This document shows, in pieces, positions 37,698-46,264 of a stretch of DNA of 64,000 nucleotides. A program made the translations under genes and the position numbers. Each line of letters opens with the position of its first letter. The first letter of the stretch is position 1. Under the pieces are notes generated by a model. The model worked only from the letters and a program-made list of their open reading frames with translations, was not told the origin of the DNA and did no database searches. Origin of the DNA: Candidatus Eremiobacteraceae bacterium (lineage in GTDB: Bacteria; Vulcanimicrobiota; Vulcanimicrobiia; Eremiobacterales; Eremiobacteraceae); NCBI GenBank assembly GCA_035295225.1, contig DATGJI010000023.1:114078-178077 (forward strand), given 5' to 3'.

Positions 37698-38404
37698 AGC
37701 GCGCCGGGCGGATGCAGAATATTGCACGCGGCAAAGTTGTCGGCTTCCGGATAGCTGGTTGCGCGCACGCGCGCGGCAGCTGCTTCGTAGTCGTATTCCG
37801 AACGCTGCAATCGGACATCCGGACCGAGCTGCAGCCAATATGCGCCGCGCTCCTCGAAGGGCATGCCGACGCTGCCTGCGTTCACCACCCGAACCGCGCC
37901 GATCATCCGATCGAACTGCGTGTGCGTGTGACCGCAGATGACCAACGACGAACTGACATCGGCGAAGGCCGGCAGCAGGTTCTCTTCAGGCGTTTCGCGC
38001 GTGAAGATCTCCGTGTCGCTTCGCGGCGTCGCGTGACAGAATAAAACGTCACCGAGCCCTGCGATCGGGAGCTGCAACGTCGGCGGCCAGGCGGCGATCG
38101 CCAACGCATCATCGGATCGCAGCTGCAACGCGGTCCATTTCACCACGTGCCGGAACTTTTCTGGGACCCCGCTCGTTTCATCGCCGTCGAGCAACGCGAG
38201 CACCTCGCGATCTCCGTTGCCGCGGATGAATTCCACCGGGATGTCCAAATCTTGCAAGAACGCCATCGTTTCACGCGGCATCGGGCCCGGCAGAACGTCG
38301 CCGCCGACGACGATCCGATCTATTGTTTCGCGACGGACGTCGCGAAGGACGGCCTCAAGCGCCGGAAGATTCGAATGGATATCATACAGCGCCGCGACCC
38401 GCAC
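37694..38404 (-). CDS. Calcineurin-like metallophosphoesterase
   Basis: A 236-residue YfcE/MJ0936-type phosphodiesterase. All metal motifs are present: D8 and H10 (YDIHSN), D36 (GGDVLPG), N63 and D65 (RGNGDRE), a His in LFCHATPRS and GHTHTQFD. Substrate unknown; family members cleave phosphodiesters or cyclic nucleotides in vitro. The stop codon TAG is the TGTAGG end of a palindromic repeat, so the last residues may be recent. Confidence 0.88.
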   Translation of the reverse strand: MRVAALYDIHSNLPALEAVLRDVRRETIDRIVVGGDVLPGPMPRETMAFLQDLDIPVEFIRGNGDREVLALLDGDETSGVPEKFRHVVKWTALQLRSDDALAIAAWPPTLQLPIAGLGDVLFCHATPRSDTEIFTRETPEENLLPAFADVSSSLVICGHTHTQFDRMIGAVRVVNAGSVGMPFEERGAYWLQLGPDVRLQRSEYDYEAAAARVRATSYPEADNFAACNILHPPGAL

Positions 38405-38438
38405 GTGAGGCTCGGCGTTTTAAATGTAGCGCAGGGTG

Positions 38439-38663
38439 TCAGCGCGACCAGAGGAGCAGTCGTGCGCGCGCGATGCGATGGCGCGTGGATGCCATGAGGC
38501 GCCTGCCTCGATCCGCTGCCCGCGCGCGGAGCCGCTGTCCGATAGACAGCGGAATCAATGCCGATTGAACGGCGACGGTCGCGATGATCAAACCGCCGAG
38601 GAAAAGTCGTTCGCGAAGGCGCGACAAAGGCATTCTCCGTACTCTAGCGACTGGAAACGCCAC
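38439..38663 (-). CDS. Possible small basic membrane protein
   Basis: A 74-residue frame in the 306-nt gap between two divergent genes. It contains one hydrophobic stretch (LFLGGLIIATVAVQSALIPL) flanked by Arg-rich ends. I do not recognise it; frames of this size occur by chance in GC-rich DNA, so it may not be real. If real, the start at 38630 (MPLSRLRERL) is better placed. I see nothing else definite in 38405-38710 apart from the promoters that tsaC and the metallophosphoesterase must have. Confidence 0.3.
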   Translation of the reverse strand: MAFPVARVRRMPLSRLRERLFLGGLIIATVAVQSALIPLSIGQRLRARAADRGRRLMASTRHRIARARLLLWSR

Positions 38664-38710
38664 CGGCGAACGACTTACCGCTTTTCATTCCGCGGGACCT
38701 TCTTCTCACG

Positions 38711-39361
38711 ATGCCACCCAACTCGCTGCGCAGATTCACAGGCATTCCGGATAGCGCGATGCTATCGGATGCGCGCGCATGCGTGCGAAGCGGCGGCACG
38801 TTGATCTTTCCGACGGAGACCGTGTATGGGATTGGTTGCGATCCCGACGATGCAAGCGCTGTGGCCGCGGTCTATGCCGCGAAGCGGCGGCCGCCGGACA
38901 AACCGCTCTCGTTGCACGTCGCGAAGTGCGCCGACGCATTCCCATTTGTCACACAATTAACGCCCGCGGCGCTCACCGTCATGGATAGACTCATGCCGGG
39001 TCCGATCGCCCTCATCGTTGCGCGGAATCCCAAAATCGGTGCAGCCGCGGTCGGGGGCGCGCCGACGATCAGCATACGTTGTCCGGATGATGACGCATGT
39101 CGCGCGATCCTGACCGCGACGGGTCCGCTTGCGGCGACGTCCGCGAACATCTCCGGCATGACCCCATATGATGGAACAAACGATGACTTCGATCTTCTGC
39201 CGGATGCCACGCTCGCGCTCGTCAAAGGGCCGACTAGCTGGCGGCGAGAAAGCACGATTCTTGACTGCACCGCTGCGACCGCAAAAATATTACGCTCCGG
39301 CGCTCTTTCCGCAGACGTCATCCGCTCCACGCTGGCCGGCATCGCCGAACTGGAATCTTGA
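38711..39361 (+). CDS. tsaC: Threonylcarbamoyl-AMP synthase (Sua5/YrdC family)
   Basis: Makes threonylcarbamoyl-adenylate for the t6A37 modification of ANN-decoding tRNAs. A 216-residue YrdC-domain protein: GTLIFPTETVYGIGCD, the KRRPPDKPLSLHV loop, ISIRCPDDDACR and ATSANISGMTP. There is no Sua5 C-terminal domain, so it is of the short TsaC kind. In Bacillus the related gene ywlC is near ywlE-rpiB-glyA; here it lies 18 kb away. Confidence 0.9.
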   Translation: MPPNSLRRFTGIPDSAMLSDARACVRSGGTLIFPTETVYGIGCDPDDASAVAAVYAAKRRPPDKPLSLHVAKCADAFPFVTQLTPAALTVMDRLMPGPIALIVARNPKIGAAAVGGAPTISIRCPDDDACRAILTATGPLAATSANISGMTPYDGTNDDFDLLPDATLALVKGPTSWRRESTILDCTAATAKILRSGALSADVIRSTLAGIAELES

Positions 39362-39364
39362 CGC

Positions 39365-40123
39365 ATGAACCACCGCGCAGCCGCAGCGCTCTCTTGCACC
39401 TTTTTGATCGCCGCGATTTCGGGCGCCGCCGCCGCGCCCACGCCGCGTCCGTCCGGTAACGCGCCGTCGCCCGCGCCGGCGTCGTCATCGTCTGGTTCCA
39501 TCGTCAGTTCCGGCCCCGCGCAGACGCGCTTCGGCGACCTCACCGTCAATTTCAGCGAAGGCGAAGGCAACCTCAAGACCGGTGACTTCGTGATGCCGTC
39601 GACCGTGACCGGACACTCCAGCGATGGAACGTTTCGGGGGGATCGCGCATTCGGCAATAGCAAGCGCGACGAAGTCACGCTGATCGGTCACGTTCTCGTG
39701 CACAAACTCGGGGGTGTAGGCGGCAACGGAAAGAAGCCGAGCGAACCCGTGACGTTGACGTGCGACAAGCTGCAGATCTATAACAAGCGCAAGGTCTACA
39801 TCGCGAGCGGCAACGTGAAAGTCGTCCAAGGCGACAAGACGCTCACGGCTCCCCTTATGCGGCTTGACGATGAAACGCACGATGCAGCGCTCACCGGCGG
39901 CGTTCACGCGGACGAGCCGCCGGATCGGACCTTCGACGCCGCGGAAGTTCTGTACAACACGAAGACCGAGAATTTCAAGGCGCTCGGCGGCGTGCAGGCG
40001 ACGTTTCCTCTGAAGTCCTCGCCGACTCCGGCCCCGCCGCCCTCGTTCGCGTCGCCGTTACCGTCGGCGGCGGCATCGCCGCGCGCTCCGCGGCCTTCGC
40101 CAGCACCCACGCGCGGCTCATAG
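39365..40123 (+). CDS. LptA/OstA-like periplasmic LPS transport protein
   Basis: A 252-residue exported protein: signal peptide RAAAALSCTFLIAAISGAAA, a Pro/Ser linker, then an OstA-type beta-jellyroll (about 55-215) with LTCDKLQIYNKRKVYIASGNVKVVQGDKTLTA and the FDAAEVLYNTKTENFKALGGVQA strand pair. It ends in a Pro/Ala-rich tail. LptA bridges LPS from inner to outer membrane, consistent with the heptose cluster. No lptB, lptC or lptD is adjacent. Starts 3 nt after tsaC. Confidence 0.75.
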   Translation: MNHRAAAALSCTFLIAAISGAAAAPTPRPSGNAPSPAPASSSSGSIVSSGPAQTRFGDLTVNFSEGEGNLKTGDFVMPSTVTGHSSDGTFRGDRAFGNSKRDEVTLIGHVLVHKLGGVGGNGKKPSEPVTLTCDKLQIYNKRKVYIASGNVKVVQGDKTLTAPLMRLDDETHDAALTGGVHADEPPDRTFDAAEVLYNTKTENFKALGGVQATFPLKSSPTPAPPPSFASPLPSAAASPRAPRPSPAPTRGS

Positions 40124-40200
40124 CAGACACCGTGACGGCCGTCACAGCGAACGGCCGTGTGCGGTAGTCCGACGCGCTCTCCATTCCGATACAGTAACTG

Positions 40201-41946
40201 ATGGCAGCGGCGCGAGCCGGCCTTGCCGCGCCGCGTTTTTTGAATGGGGATCGCTCCGTGCTCGATTTCATCGACAAAAAATTCACCGACATCTTGATCG
40301 AGAAAGGCGTGCTGACCGCCGAACAGCTCGGCGCAGCGACGGCCGAAGCGACACGCCGCAAAGATCCGCTCGAAAAAGTTCTCGTCGAGATGCGCGTCGC
40401 GCCAAAAGAAGAGATCATGTGGGCGCGGGCCGAGGAGCTAGGCAAGATCTACGTCGATCTCGCGAACCGCAAGATCGACCCCGAAATCGCGAACATCGTC
40501 CCCGAGACCATCGCGAGGCGCCATCACCTCATCTGCATCGGCAAGATGGACAAGAAGGTCACGTTGGCGATGGCCGACCCGACCGACATCTTCGCCCTTG
40601 ACGACGTGCGGCTCAAGACCGGGCTGACACCCGAACCGGTCCTCTCCTTTATCGACGACATCGAGCGCGCGCTCGACGGCATCTATTCGAGCGGCGACAG
40701 CAAGTGGCAGTCGTTGATCACGGAGACCGAAGAAGGCGTCGACGTCGTCAAAGAATCCGAGGAGATGCCCGACGACATCGTCGTCGACGCGCCGATCGTG
40801 CGCCTTGCGGACCTCATCGTCACGCAGGCGATCCAGCAGAAAGCCTCCGACATCCACATCGAGCCGTTTGAGCGCGAGATCGTCGTGCGCTATCGCATCG
40901 ACGGCGTGCTGCGCATCGTGATGAATCCGCCCAAGGCCATCCAACCGGCCCTCATCTCTCGATTCAAGATCATGGCGAACCTGAACATCGCTGAAAAGCG
41001 CGTTCCACAAGACGGCCGCATCCAGGTCAACCTCAAGCGCGATCGGTATGACTTGCGCGTCTCCGTGCTGCCGTGCATCTACGGCGAATCGGTCGTCATG
41101 CGTATTCTCGACCGTAAGAGCGTGAATGTCGAACTCGACAAACTTGGCTTCCACCCGCAGCTGCTCGAGGTGTGGAAAAAGCTGATCGCGCTGCCGAACG
41201 GCGTGCTGCTCGTGACCGGTCCGACCGGTTCCGGTAAATCCACGACGCTCTACGCGACGCTCAACGCGATCAACGACAGCGAGACGAAGATCGTGACCGT
41301 CGAGGACCCGGTCGAGTACAACATCACCGGCATCAATCAGGTGCAGGTCAATCCAAAGGTCGGCCTGACGTTTGCCATGGGCTTGCGATCGTTCTTGCGT
41401 CAGGACCCAGACGTCATGATGGTCGGAGAAATCCGAGACCAGGAGACCGCGCTCATCGCTGTCCAGTCTGCATTGACCGGCCACCTCGTGCTCTCAACGC
41501 TGCACACCAACGATTCGGTTTCGTCGGTCACACGACTCATCGACATGGGCATCGAGCCCTTCTTGCTTGCCTCGTCCGTGCAAGGAGTCATGGCACAGCG
41601 CTTGGTCCGCACCGTCTGCTCCAACTGCAAGCGCAGCGTCAAGACGATCAAAGCCGTCGCGGCGAAGTTCGAAGAGTACGGCATACCCGGCGAATCGCTA
41701 AAGCTCGTGAAAGGCGAAGGCTGCGAGAACTGCAACGGCACCGGATACAAGGGGCGCGCCGGCGTCCACGAATTGTTCGCCATGACGGACGAGATGCGCC
41801 GCCTCGTGCTCGAGCGCGGCCTTCCTCAGGAGATGAAGAAACTCGCGCTCGACCAAGGCTTGCGCACGCTGTATCACGACGGTCTATTGAAAGTGGCACA
41901 GGGAATCACGACGCTCGAAGAAGTCTTGCGCGTCGCCGTCGACTAG
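40201..41946 (+). CDS. pilB: Type IV pilus assembly ATPase PilB (GspE family)
   Basis: Hexameric cytoplasmic ATPase that powers pilus extension or type II secretion. 581 residues: N-terminal GspE-N/MshE domain (about 20-160), N2 domain with RYRIDGVLRIV, Walker A GPTGSGKST (340-348), Asp box, Walker B MMVGEIRDQETA, HLVLSTLHTND (His box) and a four-Cys zinc site (CSNC...CENC). GTG 40258 (LDFIDKKF) is an alternative start matching relatives better. No other pilus genes are here. Its TAG stop is followed by a repeat. Confidence 0.92.
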   Translation: MAAARAGLAAPRFLNGDRSVLDFIDKKFTDILIEKGVLTAEQLGAATAEATRRKDPLEKVLVEMRVAPKEEIMWARAEELGKIYVDLANRKIDPEIANIVPETIARRHHLICIGKMDKKVTLAMADPTDIFALDDVRLKTGLTPEPVLSFIDDIERALDGIYSSGDSKWQSLITETEEGVDVVKESEEMPDDIVVDAPIVRLADLIVTQAIQQKASDIHIEPFEREIVVRYRIDGVLRIVMNPPKAIQPALISRFKIMANLNIAEKRVPQDGRIQVNLKRDRYDLRVSVLPCIYGESVVMRILDRKSVNVELDKLGFHPQLLEVWKKLIALPNGVLLVTGPTGSGKSTTLYATLNAINDSETKIVTVEDPVEYNITGINQVQVNPKVGLTFAMGLRSFLRQDPDVMMVGEIRDQETALIAVQSALTGHLVLSTLHTNDSVSSVTRLIDMGIEPFLLASSVQGVMAQRLVRTVCSNCKRSVKTIKAVAAKFEEYGIPGESLKLVKGEGCENCNGTGYKGRAGVHELFAMTDEMRRLVLERGLPQEMKKLALDQGLRTLYHDGLLKVAQGITTLEEVLRVAVD

Positions 41947-41952
41947 GCGGAC

Positions 41953-42021
41953 TAATGTAGGGCGGACCTTTATGGTCCGCATCCGGCATCGGAAAGGGGC
42001 GGACCTTAAAGGTCCGCCCTA
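41953..42021. repeat. Palindromic repeat pair between convergent pilB and rarA
   Basis: Left hairpin GCGGACC-TTTAT-GGTCCGC after TGTAGG; right hairpin GCGGACC-TTAAA-GGTCCGC before CCTAC. The outer ends form a TGTAGGG...CCCTAC inverted repeat. The right end supplies the TAG stop of rarA (minus strand). The pair sits exactly between two stop codons and could terminate transcription from both sides. Confidence 0.88.
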
Positions 42022-43320
42022 CCTCTCGTTTTCGCCGGGTTCGTAGAATTTGCGGCCGGCGAGTTCGTCCGGTAAATGCTGCTGATCGACGCGCGCCTTC
42101 TCGTAATCGTGCGCGTATTTATAACCGGCGCCGTACCCGAGTTCGCGCATCAGACCGGTCACCGCGTTGCGCAGGTGCAGCGGCACTGGCAGTGCGCCGG
42201 TCTCGTCGATTGCTTCCTTCGCCCCGAAGTACGCGCGCAAACCGGAATTGCTCTTCGGCGCCCGGCTAAGGTAGATCGTCGCCTCGGTAAGCGGATACAG
42301 CGCCTCGGGCATGCCGATCGCATGGGTCGCTTGGAATGCGGCCATGGCGAGCGGCAGCGCGTGAGGATCCGCAAGCCCGACATCCTCGCAAGAGAGCACG
42401 ACGAGCCGCCGCGCGACGAAAAGCGGATCCTCACCGGCTTCGAGCATGCGTGCGAGATAGTAGACGGCGGCGTCGGCGTCGCTGTCGCGCACCGATTTGA
42501 TGAAGGCAGAGATGACGTCGTAGTGCTCGTCGCCCGCCTTGTCGTAGCGAAGCGCGCGCCGCTGCAACGCTTCTTCTACGTCGCCCGACTTCACGATGGC
42601 GTCCGCGCCGTCGCGCGTCAGCGCGATCTCCGCGGCGAGTTCCAGCGCATTCAAAGCGATCCGCGCGTCGCCGCCCGACGCCGCGGCGAGCTGTGCGCGC
42701 GCAGGCGCGTCCAAACGCACGCGGCCGGACAATCCGCGCTCCTCGTCCGCGAGCGCGCGGTCGAGGAGCGTGAGGATATCGGCATCTTCGAGCGGCCTGA
42801 GCACGACGACCCGCGTGCGCGACAGAAGTGCGCTGTTGACTTCAAACGACGGGTTCTCCGTCGTCGCGCCGATCAGGGTGACGTCGCCCCGCTCGACGTA
42901 GGGAAGTATCGCGTCTTGCTGACCCTTGTTGAAGCGGTGGATCTCATCGATGAACAAGACGGTGCGTCTGCCGGATGCCGAAAGCAGCCGCTTCGCGTCG
43001 GCGACAGCCCGTCGAAGATCCGCCACGCCGGCGCTGACCGCGGAAAGTTGGACGAGGCGCGCGTCGCCGGCGGCGGCGGCAAGGCGCGCTAACGTCGTCT
43101 TGCCGGTGCCGGGCGGCCCCCAAAGGATCATTGACGGCGGATTGCCGCGCTCGAGCGCCGAGCGCAATCCCGAGCCCGGCGCTAGCGCATGGCCCTGGCC
43201 GACGAATTCGGCCAGCGAGCGCGGACGCATGCGCGCAGCGAGTGGAGCGCCGATCGGCAACGCTTCTTGCGCGGTATCATCGAACGCGCGCTCGCCGAAA
43301 AGCATCGGCTCGTCACTCAT
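42019..43320 (-). CDS. rarA: Replication-associated recombination protein A (MgsA)
   Basis: AAA+ ATPase acting at stalled replication forks. 433 residues: RMRPRSLAEFVGQGHAL, Walker A LWGPPGTGKTTLARL, Walker B TVLFIDEIHRFNKGQQD, sensor 1 GATTENPSFEVN, and the family C-terminal tetramerisation block with SCEDVGLADPHAL and YPLTEATIYLSRAPKSN. The normal family length is about 440. The last codons and stop come from a palindromic repeat. Divergent from the cysteine desulfurase gene. Confidence 0.94.
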   Translation of the reverse strand: MSDEPMLFGERAFDDTAQEALPIGAPLAARMRPRSLAEFVGQGHALAPGSGLRSALERGNPPSMILWGPPGTGKTTLARLAAAAGDARLVQLSAVSAGVADLRRAVADAKRLLSASGRRTVLFIDEIHRFNKGQQDAILPYVERGDVTLIGATTENPSFEVNSALLSRTRVVVLRPLEDADILTLLDRALADEERGLSGRVRLDAPARAQLAAASGGDARIALNALELAAEIALTRDGADAIVKSGDVEEALQRRALRYDKAGDEHYDVISAFIKSVRDSDADAAVYYLARMLEAGEDPLFVARRLVVLSCEDVGLADPHALPLAMAAFQATHAIGMPEALYPLTEATIYLSRAPKSNSGLRAYFGAKEAIDETGALPVPLHLRNAVTGLMRELGYGAGYKYAHDYEKARVDQQHLPDELAGRKFYEPGENER

Positions 43321-43406
43321 GCTGCGACGTTCTACGCATCGCGTGCAAGGCCCGCCGCGAGCGAGCGGTGGGGAGTAAAAGAACCTTCAGCGAAACAGAG
43401 CCGGCA

Positions 43407-44573
43407 ATGGATCGCATCTATTTGGACAATGCGGCGACGACCGCCGTGCGGCAAGAAGCGGTCGATGCGATGTTGCCTTTTCTAAAGGAAGCATTCGCCA
43501 ATCCGTCCAGTCCGCATCGCAGCGGTCAGCGCGTGAAGACCGCGCTCGAACGCGCCCGGGTTCAGACTGCGGCGGCGCTCAACGCGCGGCCGGGAGAGAT
43601 CATCTTCACCGGAAGCGGATCCGAAGCGGACAGCCTCGCGATATTCGGCATCATGCATGCCAACGCGGAGCGCGGCAACCACTTCATCACCTCCGCGATC
43701 GAGCACCACGCCGTGACGCACGCTGCCGATCGGCTGCGCCGCGACGGCGCCGATGTGACGATACTGCCGGTGGACGGCGATGGATTCGTCCGCGCGCAAG
43801 ACCTCAAGAGCGCGTTGACGGACAAGACCGTGCTCGTGAGCATCATGCACGCGAACAACGAGATCGGCACGATCCAACCGATAGCGGAACTCGCGGCGCT
43901 CGCACACGAACGCGGCGCGTATTTTCACACGGACGCAGTGCAGACGGTCGGCCACATCAGCGCCGACGTGCAAGTCCTCGGCGTTGATGCGCTCTCGCTC
44001 TCAGCGCACAAATTCGAAGGCCCGAAGGGCATCGCCGCGCTGTACGTTCGGAAGGGCATTCGCATCTCGCCGCTTGTCGTTGGCGGCGGCCAGGAGAACG
44101 GCCGGCGCGCAGGCACGGAAAACGTGGCCGGCGCCGCGGCGCTCGCGACCGCGCTCGAGATGAGCATCGCGGAATTGGAGCAATCGAAGCAGCGCACGTC
44201 GCTCCTGCGCGATATGCTGATCGACGGCGTCTTACGTTCGATTCCGGGCACGGCCCTCAACGGTCCGCGCGAGAGGCGAATCCCGAATAACGCGTCCCTG
44301 CGCTTCACGGAGATCGAGGCAGACACGCTGATCATCGGGCTCGATATGGAAGGCATCGAGGCTTCCACGGGAAGCGCATGCACGTCGGGCTCACTGGAGC
44401 CCTCGCACGTCTTGACGGCGATCGGCCTCGATACGAAGGCGGCGCGAGGAACCGTGCGATTCTCACTCGGGAGAACCACGACGAAGGACGAGATAGTCCG
44501 TTTGCTCACGGTGCTGCCGGGTATGATAGAGAAACTGCGCGCAATGGCGCGCACCTTAGTCGCCGGCCCGTGA
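43407..44573 (+). CDS. Cysteine desulfurase (NifS/IscS family)
   Basis: PLP enzyme that takes sulfur from cysteine for Fe-S clusters or tRNA thiolation. ATG 43407 gives 388 residues (MDRIYLDNAATT); the longer frame upstream runs into rarA sequence and is rejected. PLP lysine K202 (SLSAHKFEGPKG), sulfur-carrying C325 (STGSACTSGSLEPSHVL). A 70-residue Arg/Gln-rich piece is not needed. No iscU, mnmA or iscR is adjacent; in many bacteria such a gene precedes mnmA. Confidence 0.92.
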   Translation: MDRIYLDNAATTAVRQEAVDAMLPFLKEAFANPSSPHRSGQRVKTALERARVQTAAALNARPGEIIFTGSGSEADSLAIFGIMHANAERGNHFITSAIEHHAVTHAADRLRRDGADVTILPVDGDGFVRAQDLKSALTDKTVLVSIMHANNEIGTIQPIAELAALAHERGAYFHTDAVQTVGHISADVQVLGVDALSLSAHKFEGPKGIAALYVRKGIRISPLVVGGGQENGRRAGTENVAGAAALATALEMSIAELEQSKQRTSLLRDMLIDGVLRSIPGTALNGPRERRIPNNASLRFTEIEADTLIIGLDMEGIEASTGSACTSGSLEPSHVLTAIGLDTKAARGTVRFSLGRTTTKDEIVRLLTVLPGMIEKLRAMARTLVAGP

Positions 44574-44683
44574 CTAAAACGCAAAGCCCGGGCGCCAACG
44601 CTCTGTAAGAGGGGAGGCGCGGGTTCGCGGCTCCCAGAAGTGCCCCGGTCCGCATTGTCCCGGATAAGGAGACCACTCGCCGA

Positions 44684-45082
44684 ATGTCCGCGCAAGATGT
44701 CATGTGGCTCGCTATCGGACTCTCGAGCTTGGCGGTCGCAGGCGGGCTTCTCTTTGCGCTTCTCAAACTTGGTGGGCTGATCGACCGAGCGTCCGCCACC
44801 CTCGACAAAGTGGACGGTGAGCTCACCACGCTTATCGTCCCCGTCACGAAGACGTTGACCCACGTGAGCGGCATCGCAGGAAATGCAGAGAAAGTAAGCA
44901 GTCGTGTGGAGCGCGCGGCCGGACTCGTCGAGAGTTCTGCCGCAGCGCTTGCGAAAACGGCCGATGTGGCCCAAGCGGCGGTATCCCCGACCGTGGCCAC
45001 GATCGCGGGCGTAGTAGCCGGCGTGACGCAAGGGGCGAAGACATTTTTCGGCGGCCACAGGCGCGGCAACGGCCGTCCCTGA
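44684..45082 (+). CDS. DUF948 membrane protein (YtxG-like)
   Basis: A 132-residue protein: one N-terminal helix (VMWLAIGLSSLAVAGGLLFALLKL) and a long, regularly heptad-like segment (about 30-110) typical of DUF948, then a basic tail. In Bacillus YtxG (DUF948) and YtxH are a general-stress pair under SigB/SigH. Here the two genes precede rsbV-rsbW-sigB, which supports a stress role. The 110-nt upstream gap should hold the promoter; I see no clear box. Confidence 0.75.
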   Translation: MSAQDVMWLAIGLSSLAVAGGLLFALLKLGGLIDRASATLDKVDGELTTLIVPVTKTLTHVSGIAGNAEKVSSRVERAAGLVESSAAALAKTADVAQAAVSPTVATIAGVVAGVTQGAKTFFGGHRRGNGRP

Positions 45083-45112
45083 TCGCAGCCGGTACTAAAA
45101 GAAGACGGAGAC

Positions 45113-45469
45113 TTGCAAGATATGTCAGATAACGACCGTGGCGATTCTGGACTCGGGTTTCTCTCAGGTCTCGTGATCGGCGGATTCGCGGGCGCCGTGC
45201 TCGCGCTTGTGCTCGCGCCGCAGACGGGCGAAGAGACCCGCGATTATATTCGCGGCAAAGCGCACGAAGCCAAAGGCAAAGCGCTCGACATGGCTTACGA
45301 CATCAAAGACCACGCTGCGACAGTCGCCGAAGATCTGCGATCGCAAGCAGACGAACTCGTCCGAAAAGGGCGCGATCTGGCAGAGTCCACTCGCGCACAG
45401 GTCAGCGACGCGATCGAATCCGGACGCAAAGCGGCCCGGAGCAAGATCGACGAACTCAAGAATGACTAA
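45113..45469 (+). CDS. YtxH-domain protein
   Basis: A 118-residue protein: glycine-rich membrane segment FLSGLVIGGFAGAVLALVLAPQTGEETRDYI, the YtxH signature, then a charged amphipathic helix resembling LEA/apolipoprotein-type repeats. The start is TTG 45113 or ATG 45122 (SDNDRG). It overlaps the rsbV start by 8 nt, so it is translated with the anti-sigma system. Confidence 0.82.
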   Translation: MQDMSDNDRGDSGLGFLSGLVIGGFAGAVLALVLAPQTGEETRDYIRGKAHEAKGKALDMAYDIKDHAATVAEDLRSQADELVRKGRDLAESTRAQVSDAIESGRKAARSKIDELKND

Positions 45470-45833
45470 CGGGGAAACCGAAAGAGTGGACATCAAAGTC
45501 AGCGTTCGGCAATCGGATGGAGCAACTGGTCCGACGGTCGTCGACCTCAATGGTGAGATCGACGTCTACACATCGCCCAAAGTCAAAGAGACGATCTCGG
45601 AGCTCATCGACCAGCAGCACTATCGCCTCGTGATCAATTTGGAGAATGTCCGGTACATCGATTCGACCGGGCTGGGCGTTCTCATCGGCGGATTGAAGCG
45701 CGTGCGCGAACACAGCGGCAGTGTCAATCTGGTCTGCAACAATCCGCAGATCCGCAAGATCTTCGACATCACGGGGCTCGTCAAGATCTTCGGCATCTAC
45801 GACGACGAGAAGGCGGCATGCGAGAGCATCTGA
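45462..45833 (+). CDS. rsbV: Anti-sigma factor antagonist (RsbV/SpoIIAA family)
   Basis: STAS-domain protein that, when dephosphorylated, binds the anti-sigma kinase and frees the sigma factor. 123 residues; LNGEIDVYTSPKVKETI and the phosphorylation site S68 in YIDSTGLGVLIGGLKR. ATG 45462 lies inside the ytxH-like gene; GTG 45486 is an alternative. It overlaps the kinase gene by 16 nt. No PP2C-type phosphatase to reactivate it is in the window. Confidence 0.9.
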   Translation: MTNGETERVDIKVSVRQSDGATGPTVVDLNGEIDVYTSPKVKETISELIDQQHYRLVINLENVRYIDSTGLGVLIGGLKRVREHSGSVNLVCNNPQIRKIFDITGLVKIFGIYDDEKAACESI

Positions 45834-46258
45834 TGCCCGGCGGAGTGGAGCACTCGCTCGACGGGAATCTGCAGCTGCGCATACCGAGCCGCGCAGAATG
45901 GGTGAGCGTCGCGCGTCTCGCCGTGGCCGGCATCGCACACCGCATCGACGCGACGATCGACGAAGTCGAAGACTTGAAGCTCGCCGTCGCCGAGGCGTGC
46001 ACGAATTGTATTCAGCACGCGCAAGGCAATGAGGAAGTGCTGGTCTCGTTCGAGATCTCCGGCCGGCGCATCACGGTCGTGGTCGAAGACGGCGGCAAAG
46101 GTTTCGACGGCCGCGCGCTTGCACCCGAACCTCTCGGCGAACCCAAAGTCGGCGGCCTCGGCGTCTTTTTGATCAGGTCTCTCATGGATGAAGTGGACTA
46201 CGATTTCGATCCGCTGACGGGTACGAAACTCACCATGTCCAAAATGCTTGGGCAATAG
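45818..46258 (+). CDS. rsbW: Anti-sigma factor serine kinase (RsbW/SpoIIAB family)
   Basis: A 146-residue GHKL ATPase that binds the sigma factor and phosphorylates RsbV. N-box EACTNCIQHA (59-68), G1 box VVEDGGKGFD (89-97), G2 box GGLGVFLIRSLMDEV. It overlaps rsbV and is followed 6 nt later by the sigma gene, the standard partner-switch order. Start is ATG 45818; a second ATG (MPGG) lies five codons on. Confidence 0.9.
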   Translation: MREHLMPGGVEHSLDGNLQLRIPSRAEWVSVARLAVAGIAHRIDATIDEVEDLKLAVAEACTNCIQHAQGNEEVLVSFEISGRRITVVVEDGGKGFDGRALAPEPLGEPKVGGLGVFLIRSLMDEVDYDFDPLTGTKLTMSKMLGQ

Positions 46259-46264
46259 TCCGCG

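Noticed and set aside
38436..38804. A 122-codon plus-strand frame overlapping the tsaC start
   Set aside because: No recognisable features and most of it overlaps tsaC in another frame.
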